Below, one piece after another: positions 1-12,164 of a DNA stretch of 64,000 bases. A program made the translations under genes and the position numbers. Below the pieces are notes generated by a model. That model ran no database searches and was not told the origin of the DNA. It saw only the letters and a list, made by a program, of their open reading frames with translations. Position 1 is the first letter of the stretch. Each line of letters begins with the position of its first letter. The DNA lies in assembly GCA_947462535.1 (NCBI GenBank), contig CANHPN010000006.1:19625-83624 (forward strand), read 5' to 3'. Source of the stretch: Akkermansiaceae bacterium. GTDB taxonomy: Bacteria > Verrucomicrobiota > Verrucomicrobiia > Verrucomicrobiales > Akkermansiaceae.

Positions 1-503
<503 letters not shown>

Positions 504-1700
504 TCAGCCGATCGCCTTGATGAGAGCGGCCGCCTTGTCGGTGGCTTCCCAGGTGAGGTCGGGATCGGTCTTGCCGAAGTGGCCGTAGTTGGTGGACTTC
601 GAGTAAATCGGGCGGAGCAGCTTGAGCTGTTTGACAATGTCGGCTGGCTTGAAGGAAAAGACCTTCAGGATGGCGGCGAGAATCTTCTCATCCGGTTTGG
701 TGCCCGTGCCGAAGGTATCGACGTGAACGCTAACTGGAAGCGGGTGGCCGATGGCGTAGGCGAACTGAACCTCGCACCTGGTGGCGAGTTTCGCGGCGAC
801 GACGTTTTTCGCGACCCAGCGGCCCATGTAGGCGGCCGAGCGGTCCACCTTGGATGGGTCCTTGCCGGAGAAAGCGCCACCACCATGACGGCCGGTGCCG
901 CCATAGGTATCAACGATGATTTTGCGGCCGGTTAGACCGGAGTCACCTTGAGGTCCGCCAACGACGAAATTGCCAGTCGGGTTGATGAGATACTCGGTGT
1001 CCTTGGTGAGCATTTCCTTCGGCAGGACTTTTTTGATCACTTGCTCGATGCAGAATTTTTCAATCACGGCGTGCTCCACATCCGCCGCGTGCTGGGTGGA
1101 AATGACGACGTTGACGATGCGGGTCGGCTTGCCATTGACGTATTCGACGGAGACCTGCGACTTCGCGTCCGGGCGGAGCCACTTGGCGAGTTTGCCAGCC
1201 TTGCGGATCTTGGTGAGCTCGCGGCCGAGGCGGTGGGCATACATGATCGGCGCGGGCATCAGCTCGGGTGTCTCGTCGCAGGCGTAACCGAACATGATGC
1301 CTTGGTCGCCGGCACCTTGCTCGGAGTGCTTTTTACCCTTCGCTTTCTTCGCATCGACGCCTTGGGCGATGTCCGGAGATTGCGTGGTGAGGTAGTTGTT
1401 GATGAAAAGTTGGTCGGCGTGGAAAACGTCGTCTCCGTTGGTGTAGCCGATTCCGCGGACCGCTTCGCGAATCACGCTTTCGATGTTGATCACCGAACCG
1501 ATCGGCTTGTTGCCGATTTTCGGGATCGTGATTTCGCCGCCCACGACAACCACGTTGCTCTTCACGAAGGTCTCGCAGGCCACCCGGCTTTTCGGGTCGA
1601 TAGCGAGGCAGGCGTCAAGGATTGCGTCCGAAATCGTGTCGGCCACTTTGTCTGGATGGCCTTCGCCAACGGATTCTGAGGAAAAAATGTAGGTGCTCAT
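504..1700 (-). CDS. metK: S-adenosylmethionine synthetase
   Basis: [42 protein letters not shown] and [22 protein letters not shown] motifs. The start at MSTYIF is preferred over the longer ORF. Confidence 0.97.
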   Translation of the reverse strand: MSTYIFSSESVGEGHPDKVADTISDAILDACLAIDPKSRVACETFVKSNVVVVGGEITIPKIGNKPIGSVINIESVIREAVRGIGYTNGDDVFHADQLFINNYLTTQSPDIAQGVDAKKAKGKKHSEQGAGDQGIMFGYACDETPELMPAPIMYAHRLGRELTKIRKAGKLAKWLRPDAKSQVSVEYVNGKPTRIVNVVISTQHAADVEHAVIEKFCIEQVIKKVLPKEMLTKDTEYLINPTGNFVVGGPQGDSGLTGRKIIVDTYGGTGRHGGGAFSGKDPSKVDRSAAYMGRWVAKNVVAAKLATRCEVQFAYAIGHPLPVSVHVDTFGTGTKPDEKILAAILKVFSFKPADIVKQLKLLRPIYSKSTNYGHFGKTDPDLTWEATDKAAALIKAIG

Positions 1701-1715
1701 GTGCTTTTTTATTTT

Positions 1716-1737
1716 CGTATCGTCAAATCGCGATGCG
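1716..1737. promoter_or_regulatory. Imperfect inverted repeat CGTATCG-N8-CGATGCG, candidate operator between metK and the divergent regulator
   Basis: 7-bp arms with 6/7 complementarity inside the 44-bp intergenic region 1701-1744. Confidence 0.4.
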
Positions 1738-1744
1738 TTGATGT

Positions 1745-2677
1745 ATGAACCCGCACATGCCGTCAATGCTGAAATCTCTCAAGCTTCTTTCCGATCCCAC
1801 CCGCCTGCGGATTTTGATGTTGGTGGAGCATGAAGCTCTTTTCGTGGCTGAGCTGCAGGAAATTCTCGGGATGGGCCAAAGTCGGATCTCAACCCAGCTT
1901 TCCCTGCTCAAAACCGAAGGTCTCGTGAGCGACGAACGCAGCGGGAAGAACAATATTTACACCTGCGCCGCCGATTCCGACCTGATGGAAGTGGCCCGCC
2001 TGGCCGCCGCTGAAGTGCCCGCAGTCGCGGCCGATGAAACCGCGCTCCGGCATTTGCTGCGGAAGAGGAAGGACAGCTCGCGGGCGTATTTCGACGAACT
2101 CGCCGGCCGTTTCGGCAAAGATTACGTCCCCGGCCGCTCGTGGAAAGCGCTGGCCGAGGCGCTGATCAAGGTGCTCAACTACAAGGTCGTCGCCGATCTC
2201 GGAGCCGGTGAAGGAACGCTTGCCCAGCTGCTCGCCCAACGCGCCGAGAAGGTCATCGCGGTGGATTTATCCCCGAAAATGGTCGAGTTCGGCCAAAACC
2301 TCGCCGTTCAAAACGGCCTCTCCAATTTGGAATACCGCATCGGCGACATCGAGGCACCTCCCATCGAAAACGACAGCCTCGACCTCGCGATTTTGAGCCA
2401 GGCGCTTCACCACGCCGAGCATCCGCAGCGCGCGCTAGACGCCGCATTCCGCATTCTCAAACCCGGCGGCCGCCTGATCGTCCTTGATCTCTTGCTGCAC
2501 ACTTTCGAGGAAGCCCGCCAAATGTATGCCGACCGCTGGCTCGGGTTTTCCGAAAGCGACCTCGCCACGATGATGGAGAAATCCGGCTTCGTGCAGATCG
2601 AAACCGTGGTCGCCGACCGCGAAAGCGAGGCCCCGAAATTCCAGACACTCCTCGGCATCGGCATCCGCCCTGCCTGA
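1745..2677 (+). CDS. ArsR-family HTH regulator fused to a SAM-dependent methyltransferase domain (SahR-like)
   Basis: N-terminal ArsR wHTH ([48 protein letters not shown]), then methyltransferase motif [17 protein letters not shown]. Divergent from metK-ahcY. Confidence 0.85.
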   Translation: MNPHMPSMLKSLKLLSDPTRLRILMLVEHEALFVAELQEILGMGQSRISTQLSLLKTEGLVSDERSGKNNIYTCAADSDLMEVARLAAAEVPAVAADETALRHLLRKRKDSSRAYFDELAGRFGKDYVPGRSWKALAEALIKVLNYKVVADLGAGEGTLAQLLAQRAEKVIAVDLSPKMVEFGQNLAVQNGLSNLEYRIGDIEAPPIENDSLDLAILSQALHHAEHPQRALDAAFRILKPGGRLIVLDLLLHTFEEARQMYADRWLGFSESDLATMMEKSGFVQIETVVADRESEAPKFQTLLGIGIRPA

Positions 2678-2689
2678 TCTGCCTAACAC

Positions 2690-3520
2690 ATGCGATTCAA
2701 GCTCATGCGCTATCTGATTTGCGGGCTGCTCGCGCTGCCCTTCACCAGCTGTTTTCCAGCGAGGCCCTTGCAGGAAAAAGCCCCGTTAGTCCAAGCTGCG
2801 GTGATTCGGGAAATCCCCCCGGCCGCATCCCCCACCCCCGTGCCGCCACAGCTGACGGTTCGCGAAATTTCCGGAATCACCTTCGAGGGCGTCACCTTCG
2901 ATTCGCGCAGCCACCGACTCGTCGTCGCCGACCAAGCGAACGGCCCGGCCTCCAGTTTTGCCGATTCCACCGCTGCTGCCAGAGCCGTCGGTGGAATCGC
3001 CGCCGTGAACGCGGGATTTTTCACGCCGGAAGGAGATCCGCTCGGGCTCGTCGTCGCGGCAGGGAAAATTTCCGGTTCATGGAACACCGCGTCATCCCTC
3101 GGCAGCGGTGCCTGGTATGAAAACCGCTCGGGCCAAAGCGCCATCGCCCGCCGCGGCGCTCTCAAGCGCGCCGAGGCATCCGCCATGCGCGAACTCATCC
3201 AGGCCGGCCCGCTGCTTGTCGAAAACCACCGCGCCGTCAGTGGCCTCGAAGCCACCAAGCCGAGTGTCCGCATCGTCATCTTGTGGGACGGCGGCACGCG
3301 CTGGTGGATCGGCCGCGGCTCGCCCTGCACGCTGGCCGCGCTGGCACAAGCACTCGCCAGCGGCACACCCGTCGGCTGGCCGGTCCGCCACGCGCTCAAT
3401 CTCGATGGCGGAAGATCGGCCGATCTCTGGATTTCCGAAAGCGTCTCCGGTGGTCCCCTCCTCCGGCGCGCGCCATGGAATCGCCCGGTCCGGAATTTCC
3501 TCGTTCTCGTCGCCAAGTGA
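2690..3520 (+). CDS. Phosphodiester glycosidase (NAGPA/DUF2233-like) family lipoprotein
   Basis: Lipobox-like LPFTSC; AAVNAGFFTPEGDPLGLVV and ALNLDGGRSADLWI motifs. Confidence 0.75.
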   Translation: MRFKLMRYLICGLLALPFTSCFPARPLQEKAPLVQAAVIREIPPAASPTPVPPQLTVREISGITFEGVTFDSRSHRLVVADQANGPASSFADSTAAARAVGGIAAVNAGFFTPEGDPLGLVVAAGKISGSWNTASSLGSGAWYENRSGQSAIARRGALKRAEASAMRELIQAGPLLVENHRAVSGLEATKPSVRIVILWDGGTRWWIGRGSPCTLAALAQALASGTPVGWPVRHALNLDGGRSADLWISESVSGGPLLRRAPWNRPVRNFLVLVAK

Positions 3521-3595
3521 CGATCTCGCCGCAAACGAATGATGGACAGCCTGATGCCGAGTGATATATATGAGCACAAATCATCAGAAGAAATC

Positions 3596-3964
3596 ATGAA
3601 CCCGGTGATCCATTTCTCTTCAGTTGCCGCCGCCCTCGGGCTGGCCTCCTGCGCGACAGTCGGCAAGCTCAGCCAAGGGTCGATGGCCTTCGTCCAGAAA
3701 ACGACCTCCGCCTCCACCGGCAAGCTTTCCCGGCTTTCAGAAATGGCCGCTAACAAGATCAACCCACCCGGAGTGAAAGTCGTCGAGGTCAGGGAAAAGG
3801 ATCTGAAAGAAATACCCAGCGGCCACGAAAAGGCGCTCGCGTTTGAAAACACACGCAAGCGCGGCTTCTGGTTCTTCAACGGTCCAGTGGACTTCGCCGA
3901 ACCCAGTTTGCCGCTGCCCGGTAGCGAGACGGACGGCAGCCTTTTACCGCCGAAAACCCCGTGA
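3596..3964 (+). CDS. Small hypothetical lipoprotein
   Basis: MNPVIHFSSVAAALGLASCATVGK signal/lipobox; internal start of ORF 3539-3964. Confidence 0.55.
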   Translation: MNPVIHFSSVAAALGLASCATVGKLSQGSMAFVQKTTSASTGKLSRLSEMAANKINPPGVKVVEVREKDLKEIPSGHEKALAFENTRKRGFWFFNGPVDFAEPSLPLPGSETDGSLLPPKTP

Positions 3965-3975
3965 TCTGAGGATTC

Positions 3976-4944
3976 GTGCGAACCCCTCATTCCCGGCTTG
4001 AAGCTCGCGCGCTGATGAGAATGATCCCCCGCATGTCACGGTTTCTTTGCGCCCGCCTTTTCGCACTCGCATTCACGGGTGCGCTGATCACCTCCTGTGG
4101 TGGAAATCCCCCGCCTCCCCTACAGCCTCGCCCGCCCAAAGCCATCCCGGCCGCCACAGGCGGTCAACCAGTCCGGGTCGCCGCCATTCCTCCGAATCCG
4201 CCGCCTCCGGTCGTCGCTCAGAGCGCCATCGTCATCGACGTCGTCAGTGGCCGCGTCCTCTACGCGAAAAACGCCGATGTCCCCCGCGCCGTCGCCAGCA
4301 CCCAGAAAATCGTCACCGCACTCTGCGTCCTCGATGCCGGCAATATCGACAAGCCCGTCACTATCCAAACCATCGACGGAGCCTGTGAACCGACCAATCT
4401 CAATCTCAAGCCCGGCGACGTCTATCCCCGCCGCGAGTTGACCAAGGTGCTCATGGTCAAAAGCGCCAACGACGTCGCCCGCGCCCTCGCCCGCGATGTC
4501 GGCGGCAGTCAGGAATCCTTCGCCGCCCTCATGAACCAGAAGGCCGCCTCGCTCGGCATGCGGAACTCGAACTTCATCAACCCTAACGGTCTTCCCAACG
4601 CCGGACAGTATTCGACCGCGCGCGACATGGCCATCGCCGCCCGCGCCGCTTACCGCAGCCCGCTGATCCGCTCCTTCACCGCCACCAAATCCTTCACTTT
4701 CCGCTTCAACGACGGCCGCACCCGCTTCATTGAGAACACCAATCGCCTCCTTAAGACCGTCCCCTACTGCGACGGCTTGAAAACCGGAACCACCAACGCC
4801 GCCGGCCGTTGCCTCGTCTGCAGCGGTTCGCTCAACGGCCGCTCCGTCATCGTCGTCGTCCTGAAATCCACCACGCCTAACGTCTGGAAAGACTCAAGCA
4901 AACTGCTCGCCTGGGCGCTCGAACGTCCCGCTTCCGGCTCCTAA
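3976..4944 (+). CDS. D-alanyl-D-alanine carboxypeptidase (serine-type, PBP5/6 family)
   Basis: SxxK (ASTQK), SxN (KSANDVA) and KTG (GLKTGTTNAAG) motifs; lipoprotein-like N-terminus. Confidence 0.9.
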   Translation: MRTPHSRLEARALMRMIPRMSRFLCARLFALAFTGALITSCGGNPPPPLQPRPPKAIPAATGGQPVRVAAIPPNPPPPVVAQSAIVIDVVSGRVLYAKNADVPRAVASTQKIVTALCVLDAGNIDKPVTIQTIDGACEPTNLNLKPGDVYPRRELTKVLMVKSANDVARALARDVGGSQESFAALMNQKAASLGMRNSNFINPNGLPNAGQYSTARDMAIAARAAYRSPLIRSFTATKSFTFRFNDGRTRFIENTNRLLKTVPYCDGLKTGTTNAAGRCLVCSGSLNGRSVIVVVLKSTTPNVWKDSSKLLAWALERPASGS

Positions 4945-4963
4945 CCGGCATCCCCCGCGCCGC

Positions 4964-6106
4964 ATGCCCAGCCCCGCCGAGTCCCTCCGCCAGCTTGCGG
5001 CCGCGGGCTTGCTGCGTGGCCAGCGCCCGCTCGATTCGCCCACCGGAGTACAAGTTGTCCGTGACGGCCGCACGCTCTGGAACTTCGCATCCAACGACTA
5101 TCTCGGCCTCGCCCGCCACCCGGAAATCGAAGCGGCGCTGATCGAGGGCGTGCAGCGCTTCGGTGCCGGTGCCGCCGCATCCCGACTCGTCTGCGGAACC
5201 CTGCCGCCGCACCGACTGCTAGAAGAAGCCCTCGCCGAGGCGAAACAATCAGAAGCCGCGCTCACCTTCTCCTCCGGCTTCACCACCGCGCTCGGCGTGA
5301 TCCCCGCGGTCGTCGGGAAATCCGACTTCGTCATCCTCGACAAGCTCTCCCACGCCTGCCTTGTCGATGCCGCGCGCCTCTCCGGTGCCACCATCCGCGT
5401 CTTCCCCCACAACGATCTCGGCAAGTTAAAACGCCTGCTGATTTCCACCCGCCAGAAAGCCCCCGCCGCCCGTATCCTCGTCGCCACCGAATCCGTCTTC
5501 AGCATGGACGGCGACCTCTGCCCGCTCCGCGAAATCCTCGAACTAACAGAAAAATACACCGCCCTGCTCCTTCTCGATGAAGCGCACGGCTTCGGCGTCC
5601 TCGGCGAGCACGGCATGGGCCTCGCCGAGTTAGAAAACCTCCAGCACCGCGTCACCTTCCAAATGGGCACGCTCAGCAAGGCCGCCGGCCTGTCAGGCGG
5701 CTACCTCGCCGCATCCCGCGACTGGATCGACCTCCTCACCAACCGGGCCCGCTCGTTCATTTACTCCACCGCGCCGCCGCCCGCGCTGGCGCACGCGGCC
5801 ATCTGCTCGCTCGCGCTCATCCGCTCCGCCGAAGGCAACGCACTCCGGGCGAAGCTCCAGCAGAACATCGCGCGCATTTCCCCCGGCAGCACGCCCGTCG
5901 TCCCCAAGCTGCTAGGCGGCAACGAAGCCGCCCTCGCCGCCGCCTCGGCGCTCGAACAAGCCAGCTTCCTCGTCCCCGCCATCCGCTACCCCACCGTTCC
6001 CCGCGGCACTGCCCGCCTGCGCATCAGCCTGTCGGCCGCTCATTCAACGGAAACAATCGATCTTCTCGCTTCCCGGCTGGCAACCCTGGCATCAGCTATT
6101 CACTAG
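4964..6106 (+). CDS. bioF: 8-amino-7-oxononanoate synthase
   Basis: Class II PLP aminotransferase fold: NFASNDYLGLARHPEI, LLLDEAHGFGVLGEHGMG, MGTLSKAAGLSGGY. Confidence 0.92.
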   Translation: MPSPAESLRQLAAAGLLRGQRPLDSPTGVQVVRDGRTLWNFASNDYLGLARHPEIEAALIEGVQRFGAGAAASRLVCGTLPPHRLLEEALAEAKQSEAALTFSSGFTTALGVIPAVVGKSDFVILDKLSHACLVDAARLSGATIRVFPHNDLGKLKRLLISTRQKAPAARILVATESVFSMDGDLCPLREILELTEKYTALLLLDEAHGFGVLGEHGMGLAELENLQHRVTFQMGTLSKAAGLSGGYLAASRDWIDLLTNRARSFIYSTAPPPALAHAAICSLALIRSAEGNALRAKLQQNIARISPGSTPVVPKLLGGNEAALAAASALEQASFLVPAIRYPTVPRGTARLRISLSAAHSTETIDLLASRLATLASAIH

Positions 6107-6529
6107 ATCATCCAGAAACTCCGATGCCCGGCCGGCGCTCGTGATGAGGAGCTGATCTCAGGCGCGGGTGCAGCCGACTTAGAGGAGCTGGCGCTCAGTA
6201 TCGTAGACCTCTTGCAGATCGGCGGCGTCCCCCACTGTCTCAATGCGCTCCTGTGACGGGATGACTTCGTCGTCGCAGGCCATGACCACCACGCCGCGGA
6301 ACTCCAGGCCTTTGGCGACCCGTGCGTCGGGATGGGTCGAGGCCGGGTGTGTCGCACGATGCAGCGCCACGATGGTCTTGCCCGTGCCGGCCGATCCGGA
6401 GATGCGGGCGGGTCCGTTGTAATCTCGATCTACCCACTGCCGTTGTTCGGGATGCAGGAACACCGTCCACTTCTCCCACGGGAAATCGAGGGCTTGTTGG
6501 AGTTCCTCGACGTTTGTCATCACCCGCAA
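6101..6529 (-). pseudogene. Decayed SF1 (UvrD/Rep-type) helicase remnant
   Basis: Walker A ISGSAGTGKTIVALHRA joins directly to the C-terminal motifs VAKGLEFRGVVVMACDDEVIP and LL*VGCTRA*DQLLITSAGRASEFLDDL, with two in-frame stops (6179-6181, 6158-6160) and the middle of the protein missing. Confidence 0.85.
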
Positions 6530-6629
6530 AGTGATTGGTGATCACCTTGAACGCTCTAAGCCCACTCAAAAGAAGAAGACCACCAAGTCGAGGCTGGGCA
6601 ACCCCTACTAACTGCCCGCCGCCGCCATT

Positions 6630-8033
6630 TCAGACATCGAAGCCGAAGTGGTGCTTGGCGTTGCCGAAGCACACCGCGCGGATGAGGCCGGAGAGCGCTT
6701 CGAAATCATCCGGCAACTCGCCGCGGTCGGCCTCGCCACCGATGAGGTTGCAGAGAATACGGCGGAAATACTCGTGCCGCGGAAACGACAGGAACGACCG
6801 CGAATCGGTGAGCATGCCAACGAAGCGAGAGAGCAGGCCGGTGGCGGACAGGGCGTCGAGCTGGAGCTCCATGCCGTTCTTCTGGTCGAGGAACCACCAG
6901 CCCGAGCCGAATTGGATCTTGCCGGCCACCGTGCCGTCCTGGAACGCTCCAGTGAGGCAGGCAAATAGATAGTTGTCCCGCGGGTTGAGGTTGTAGAGGA
7001 CCATCTTGGGCATCGCCAAGGCGCTGGTCAGCGCGTCGAGATACATCACGAGCGCCGCGCCCTGCGCGGTGTCGCCGATGGTGTCGTAACCGGTGTCCGG
7101 CCCGAGCTTGCCGGCCATCTGCGAGTTGACGTTGCGGAACGCGCCGAGGTGGAGCTGCTTGGTCCAGCCCTTGGCCGCGTCGAGCTGGCCGAAGAAGACC
7201 ATCAGGTAAAACGAGAATTTTTCCTTCTCCTCCGGGGTGGCAGCTTTGCCGGCGCGCGCACGGTCGAAGATCATCGCGGCGTCCTGGTCGGTGCAGCGCA
7301 GCGCGGGAAGACGATCGAGCCCGTGGTCGGACAAGCGGGCACCCGCGGCGTGGAAGTCCTCGTGGCGTTTTTGCAAGGCGGCCAGTAGATCCGCGAAATG
7401 CACGATGGCCATGTCCGAGACGGCTTCGAGTTTTTCCAACCACAGAGCGAGCAGGTCGGGGCGGTCCACCAGCAGCGCCTTGTCCGGACGGAAGGTCGGC
7501 AGGACCCTCGTCACCAGATCCGAGGCGGCGATGCGGTGATGGTCCTCGAGCGGATCGGCGGGATCATCGGTGGTGCCGACGACGCGCACGTCGAATTTTT
7601 TCAAAAGCCCGTGGACAGAGAAGTCCGGCTCGGCGAGCCTGGCGTTGGTCCGCTCCCAGATCTCGTCTGCGGTGTCGGGGGTGAGCAGGAGGTCGATGCC
7701 GAAATAGCGCCGCAGCTCAATGTGAGTCCAGTGGTGGATCGGGTTGCGCAGGGTATAGGGGACGGTTTCCGCCCAGGCTTGGAATTTCTCGCGCGGTGAT
7801 GAGTCGCCGGTGATCATGCCTTCAGGGATGCCGTTGGCCCGCATCAAGCGCCACTTGTAATGGTCACCGCCGAGCCAGATGTCGGAAATGTTTTCCCAGC
7901 GGCGGTTGGTGGCAATTTCGCGGGGCGAGAGATGGCAGTGGTAATCAATGATCGGCTGGTCCTTGGCGACTTCATGGAAAAGCCGGCGCGCGGTATGGGA
8001 ATAGAGCATGAAGTTTTCGTCGAGGTAAGCCAT
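6630..8033 (-). CDS. uxaC: Glucuronate isomerase
   Basis: MAYLDENFMLYSHTARRLFHEVAKDQPIIDYHCHLSPREIATNRRWENI...; 468 aa, full-length UxaC pattern. Confidence 0.95.
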   Translation of the reverse strand: MAYLDENFMLYSHTARRLFHEVAKDQPIIDYHCHLSPREIATNRRWENISDIWLGGDHYKWRLMRANGIPEGMITGDSSPREKFQAWAETVPYTLRNPIHHWTHIELRRYFGIDLLLTPDTADEIWERTNARLAEPDFSVHGLLKKFDVRVVGTTDDPADPLEDHHRIAASDLVTRVLPTFRPDKALLVDRPDLLALWLEKLEAVSDMAIVHFADLLAALQKRHEDFHAAGARLSDHGLDRLPALRCTDQDAAMIFDRARAGKAATPEEKEKFSFYLMVFFGQLDAAKGWTKQLHLGAFRNVNSQMAGKLGPDTGYDTIGDTAQGAALVMYLDALTSALAMPKMVLYNLNPRDNYLFACLTGAFQDGTVAGKIQFGSGWWFLDQKNGMELQLDALSATGLLSRFVGMLTDSRSFLSFPRHEYFRRILCNLIGGEADRGELPDDFEALSGLIRAVCFGNAKHHFGFDV

Positions 8034-8109
8034 AGCGGGAGCATTCCACCGCGTGAACCGCGGCGGGCCAAGCAGGAAAACAGGCGTTTTTATCCGGCGC
8101 GCCACCGGC

Positions 8110-9027
8110 TCACCGCTCTTCCCAACGCTCCTCGTGATGTTCGGCGGATTTGGGTTCGAGATGGGAAATCACCCGGCCGTGGGGATGCAGCAGCTCCGCG
8201 ACGCTGGCCTCGATTTCCGTGGCGGAATCATGCGCCTCGCCCACCGTGAGATTATCATCGAAAACCAGGTGGAACTCGATCCAGTGGGTTCTTCCCGAGT
8301 GGCGGTGGCGCAGGTTGTGGTAGGAAAGCCCGCGCTTGGCGACCTCGATATCGAGCAGATCGCGGATGCGCTTTTCCATCGCGGGATCGCTTTCATCGAG
8401 CAGACCGCCGAGGCTCTCGCGGATCAACTTGTAACCGACGCGCAGGATGTTGAGCGCCGCGAGCATCGCCGCGATCGGATCCCACCAGACCCAGCCGGTG
8501 GATTTGTAAAGCCCCAGCGCGACCAGCACCGCCACACTCGACCAGACGTCGGTGAGCACATGCATCCCGTTGGCGCGGAGCAGCGGCGAACCACTGCGCT
8601 TCCCCAAAGCCACCAAGGAAAGCCCGAGCACCAGATTGACACCCGCCGCCGCTGCGGTGACCGCCACTCCGAATCCGAGGTTTTCGATCCGCACGCCGAA
8701 AATCATCTGCCGCACCGCTTCGTAAAAAATCAGCAGCGCCGCTGCGGAAATCATCGCGCCCTCGAAGCCCGCTGAGAGAAACGACACCTTGTCATGCCCG
8801 AAGTGGTGCGTCTCATCCGCCGGCTTGTGGGCAAGCCGCAGCGCCCAGACGGCGAAACACACTGCGAGGAAATGCACCACCGACTCTGCGGCGTCCGAGT
8901 AGATGGCGGATGATCCGGTCACCACGGCGGCGGTCACCTTCGCCCCGAGCAGCACCGCTGCCGCCGCGAGCGAGAGGTTCATCATCCGTTTTTGATCTTC
9001 GTAACTTGCCACGTGACGAGTTTGCAC
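8110..9027 (-). CDS. Cation diffusion facilitator family transporter
   Basis: SSAIYSDAAESVVHFLAV, KPADETHHFGHDKVSFLSAGFEG and the C-terminal cytosolic domain. Confidence 0.9.
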   Translation of the reverse strand: MQTRHVASYEDQKRMMNLSLAAAAVLLGAKVTAAVVTGSSAIYSDAAESVVHFLAVCFAVWALRLAHKPADETHHFGHDKVSFLSAGFEGAMISAAALLIFYEAVRQMIFGVRIENLGFGVAVTAAAAGVNLVLGLSLVALGKRSGSPLLRANGMHVLTDVWSSVAVLVALGLYKSTGWVWWDPIAAMLAALNILRVGYKLIRESLGGLLDESDPAMEKRIRDLLDIEVAKRGLSYHNLRHRHSGRTHWIEFHLVFDDNLTVGEAHDSATEIEASVAELLHPHGRVISHLEPKSAEHHEERWEER

Positions 9028-9167
9028 GGCTCCTGGGGCATGGCAATCCCGAGGAATCCCTCTAATCTTTCACATCCGTGCTTGTTTTCCGCCAAAAATC
9101 AGCGAAAGGGTGCCCCCCGCTGCTTCAAAAAATCGGACGCGGCGGGATTTCGACTTAATATTTGCTC

Positions 9168-10865
<1,698 letters not shown>

Positions 10866-10979
10866 TAAATTTTCAAACAGGGCGGAAATCCCCCGCCAGA
10901 GTGCGGCGCAGAACAGCTCAAAAAATCTATCGTGATCCCCAATCCTTAAAGGCATTGGACTGAAGTCTTGGACTACCTT

Positions 10980-11951
10980 TCAAACAATCTTCAGCCGCGC
11001 CAAATCCTGCGTATCTATCAAACCCACCGGCTTCCCGTCGCCATCCAACACGACGATGTCATCGATCCGGTTCTCCCCCATCATCTTTAGAACCTCCACC
11101 GCCAGCGCCTCCGCCCGCACCGTGATCGGACGACGCGTCATGAGCCCCGCCACAGCTTTTTCTCCCAGCAGCGGATCATTGCGAAAACTGCGGGCGAAGT
11201 CGCCGTGGGTGAAAATCCCGGCAAGCCCCCCGTCCGCATCGAGGATCAGGCAGGCACCGGCGCGAGCGCGGTTCATCGAGTCCAGAGCGGCGAAAACGTT
11301 GCAGTCTTCCGCCACGGTCGGCAGCTCCGCATCCGCGCGCATGATGTCCGAAACCCTCGTGAGCAAGGCCTTCCCAAGCGACCCGCCGGGATGAAATCTA
11401 GCAAAATCCTCCTCGGTGAAGCCACGGGATTCCAGCAACACCATGGCAAGCGCGTCGCCCATCACCAGCATCGCGGTGGAAGACGAGGTCGGCGCGAGAT
11501 TGAGCGGGCAGGCCTCGCGCTCGACCGAGGTGTCTAACGTCACCTCGCTGAAGCGCGAGAGCGTGGATTCGGGATTGCCGGTGAGCGCGACTAGCTTGAC
11601 GTCGAAGCGCCTGATGAAGGGCAGCAAATCCATCAACTCGCGGGTTTCGCCCGAGTAGGAAAGCGCGAGGACGGCATCGCCATCGGAGAGTAGCCCGAGG
11701 TCGCCGTGGAGAGCGTTCTGGGAATCCAGCACCACTGCGGTGGCCCCAGTGGAGTTGAGCGTCGCCGCGATCTTATGCCCGATGTTTCCCGATTTCCCAA
11801 CGCCGATGACGACGATCTTTCCCCGGTGTTCGAGCGTGTGCTGGAGGATTTTGACGGCGTCTATCAATCCTTGGTCCAAGCGGAGCGACATCCGGCGCAG
11901 GCCGTCGATTTCGGTTTCAATCACGCAGCGGGCACGCGCCAAGTAGTCCAT
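10980..11951 (-). CDS. kdsD: KpsF/GutQ-type arabinose-5-phosphate isomerase (SIS plus two CBS domains)
   Basis: GVGKSGNIGHKIAATLNSTGATAVVLD, ALTGNPESTLSRFSEVTLDTSVEREACPLNLAPTSSSTAMLVMGDALA, CBS repeats. Confidence 0.93.
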   Translation of the reverse strand: MDYLARARCVIETEIDGLRRMSLRLDQGLIDAVKILQHTLEHRGKIVVIGVGKSGNIGHKIAATLNSTGATAVVLDSQNALHGDLGLLSDGDAVLALSYSGETRELMDLLPFIRRFDVKLVALTGNPESTLSRFSEVTLDTSVEREACPLNLAPTSSSTAMLVMGDALAMVLLESRGFTEEDFARFHPGGSLGKALLTRVSDIMRADAELPTVAEDCNVFAALDSMNRARAGACLILDADGGLAGIFTHGDFARSFRNDPLLGEKAVAGLMTRRPITVRAEALAVEVLKMMGENRIDDIVVLDGDGKPVGLIDTQDLARLKIV

Positions 11952-11988
11952 GGCCCATCACAAGCCGAGAACCGCTCGCTTGGCAAGC

Positions 11989-12089
11989 GTGGCGGCGGTT
12001 TCCAACCGCCATGCCCATCTTTCTCCGCCAGTCCGGACTTCATGCGCTTGGAGCTGATATTGGGCTTGGCGGTTGGAAACCGCCGCCAC
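11989..12089. repeat. REPIN/BIME-like inverted pair of GTGG-headed palindromes
   Basis: Left arm GTGGCGGCGGTTTCCAACCGCCATGCCCA (11989-12017) and right arm (12061-12089) are reverse complements at 28/29 positions with a 43-bp spacer. Each arm contains the hairpin GGCGGTT-TCC-AACCGCC. Confidence 0.8.
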
Positions 12090-12164
12090 ACCGCCCTAAG
12101 TAACCAAGCACGATCTCCATCCTTTCCCCTCGCCATTCGCCCCGACCACAGGCAGGATTTACTC

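Noticed and set aside
2710-3990. Long minus-strand ORF (426 aa) opposite the NAGPA-like and lipoprotein genes
   Set aside because: High-GC shadow ORF: low-complexity Ser/Arg/Ala translation with no motifs, while the plus strand carries recognisable genes.
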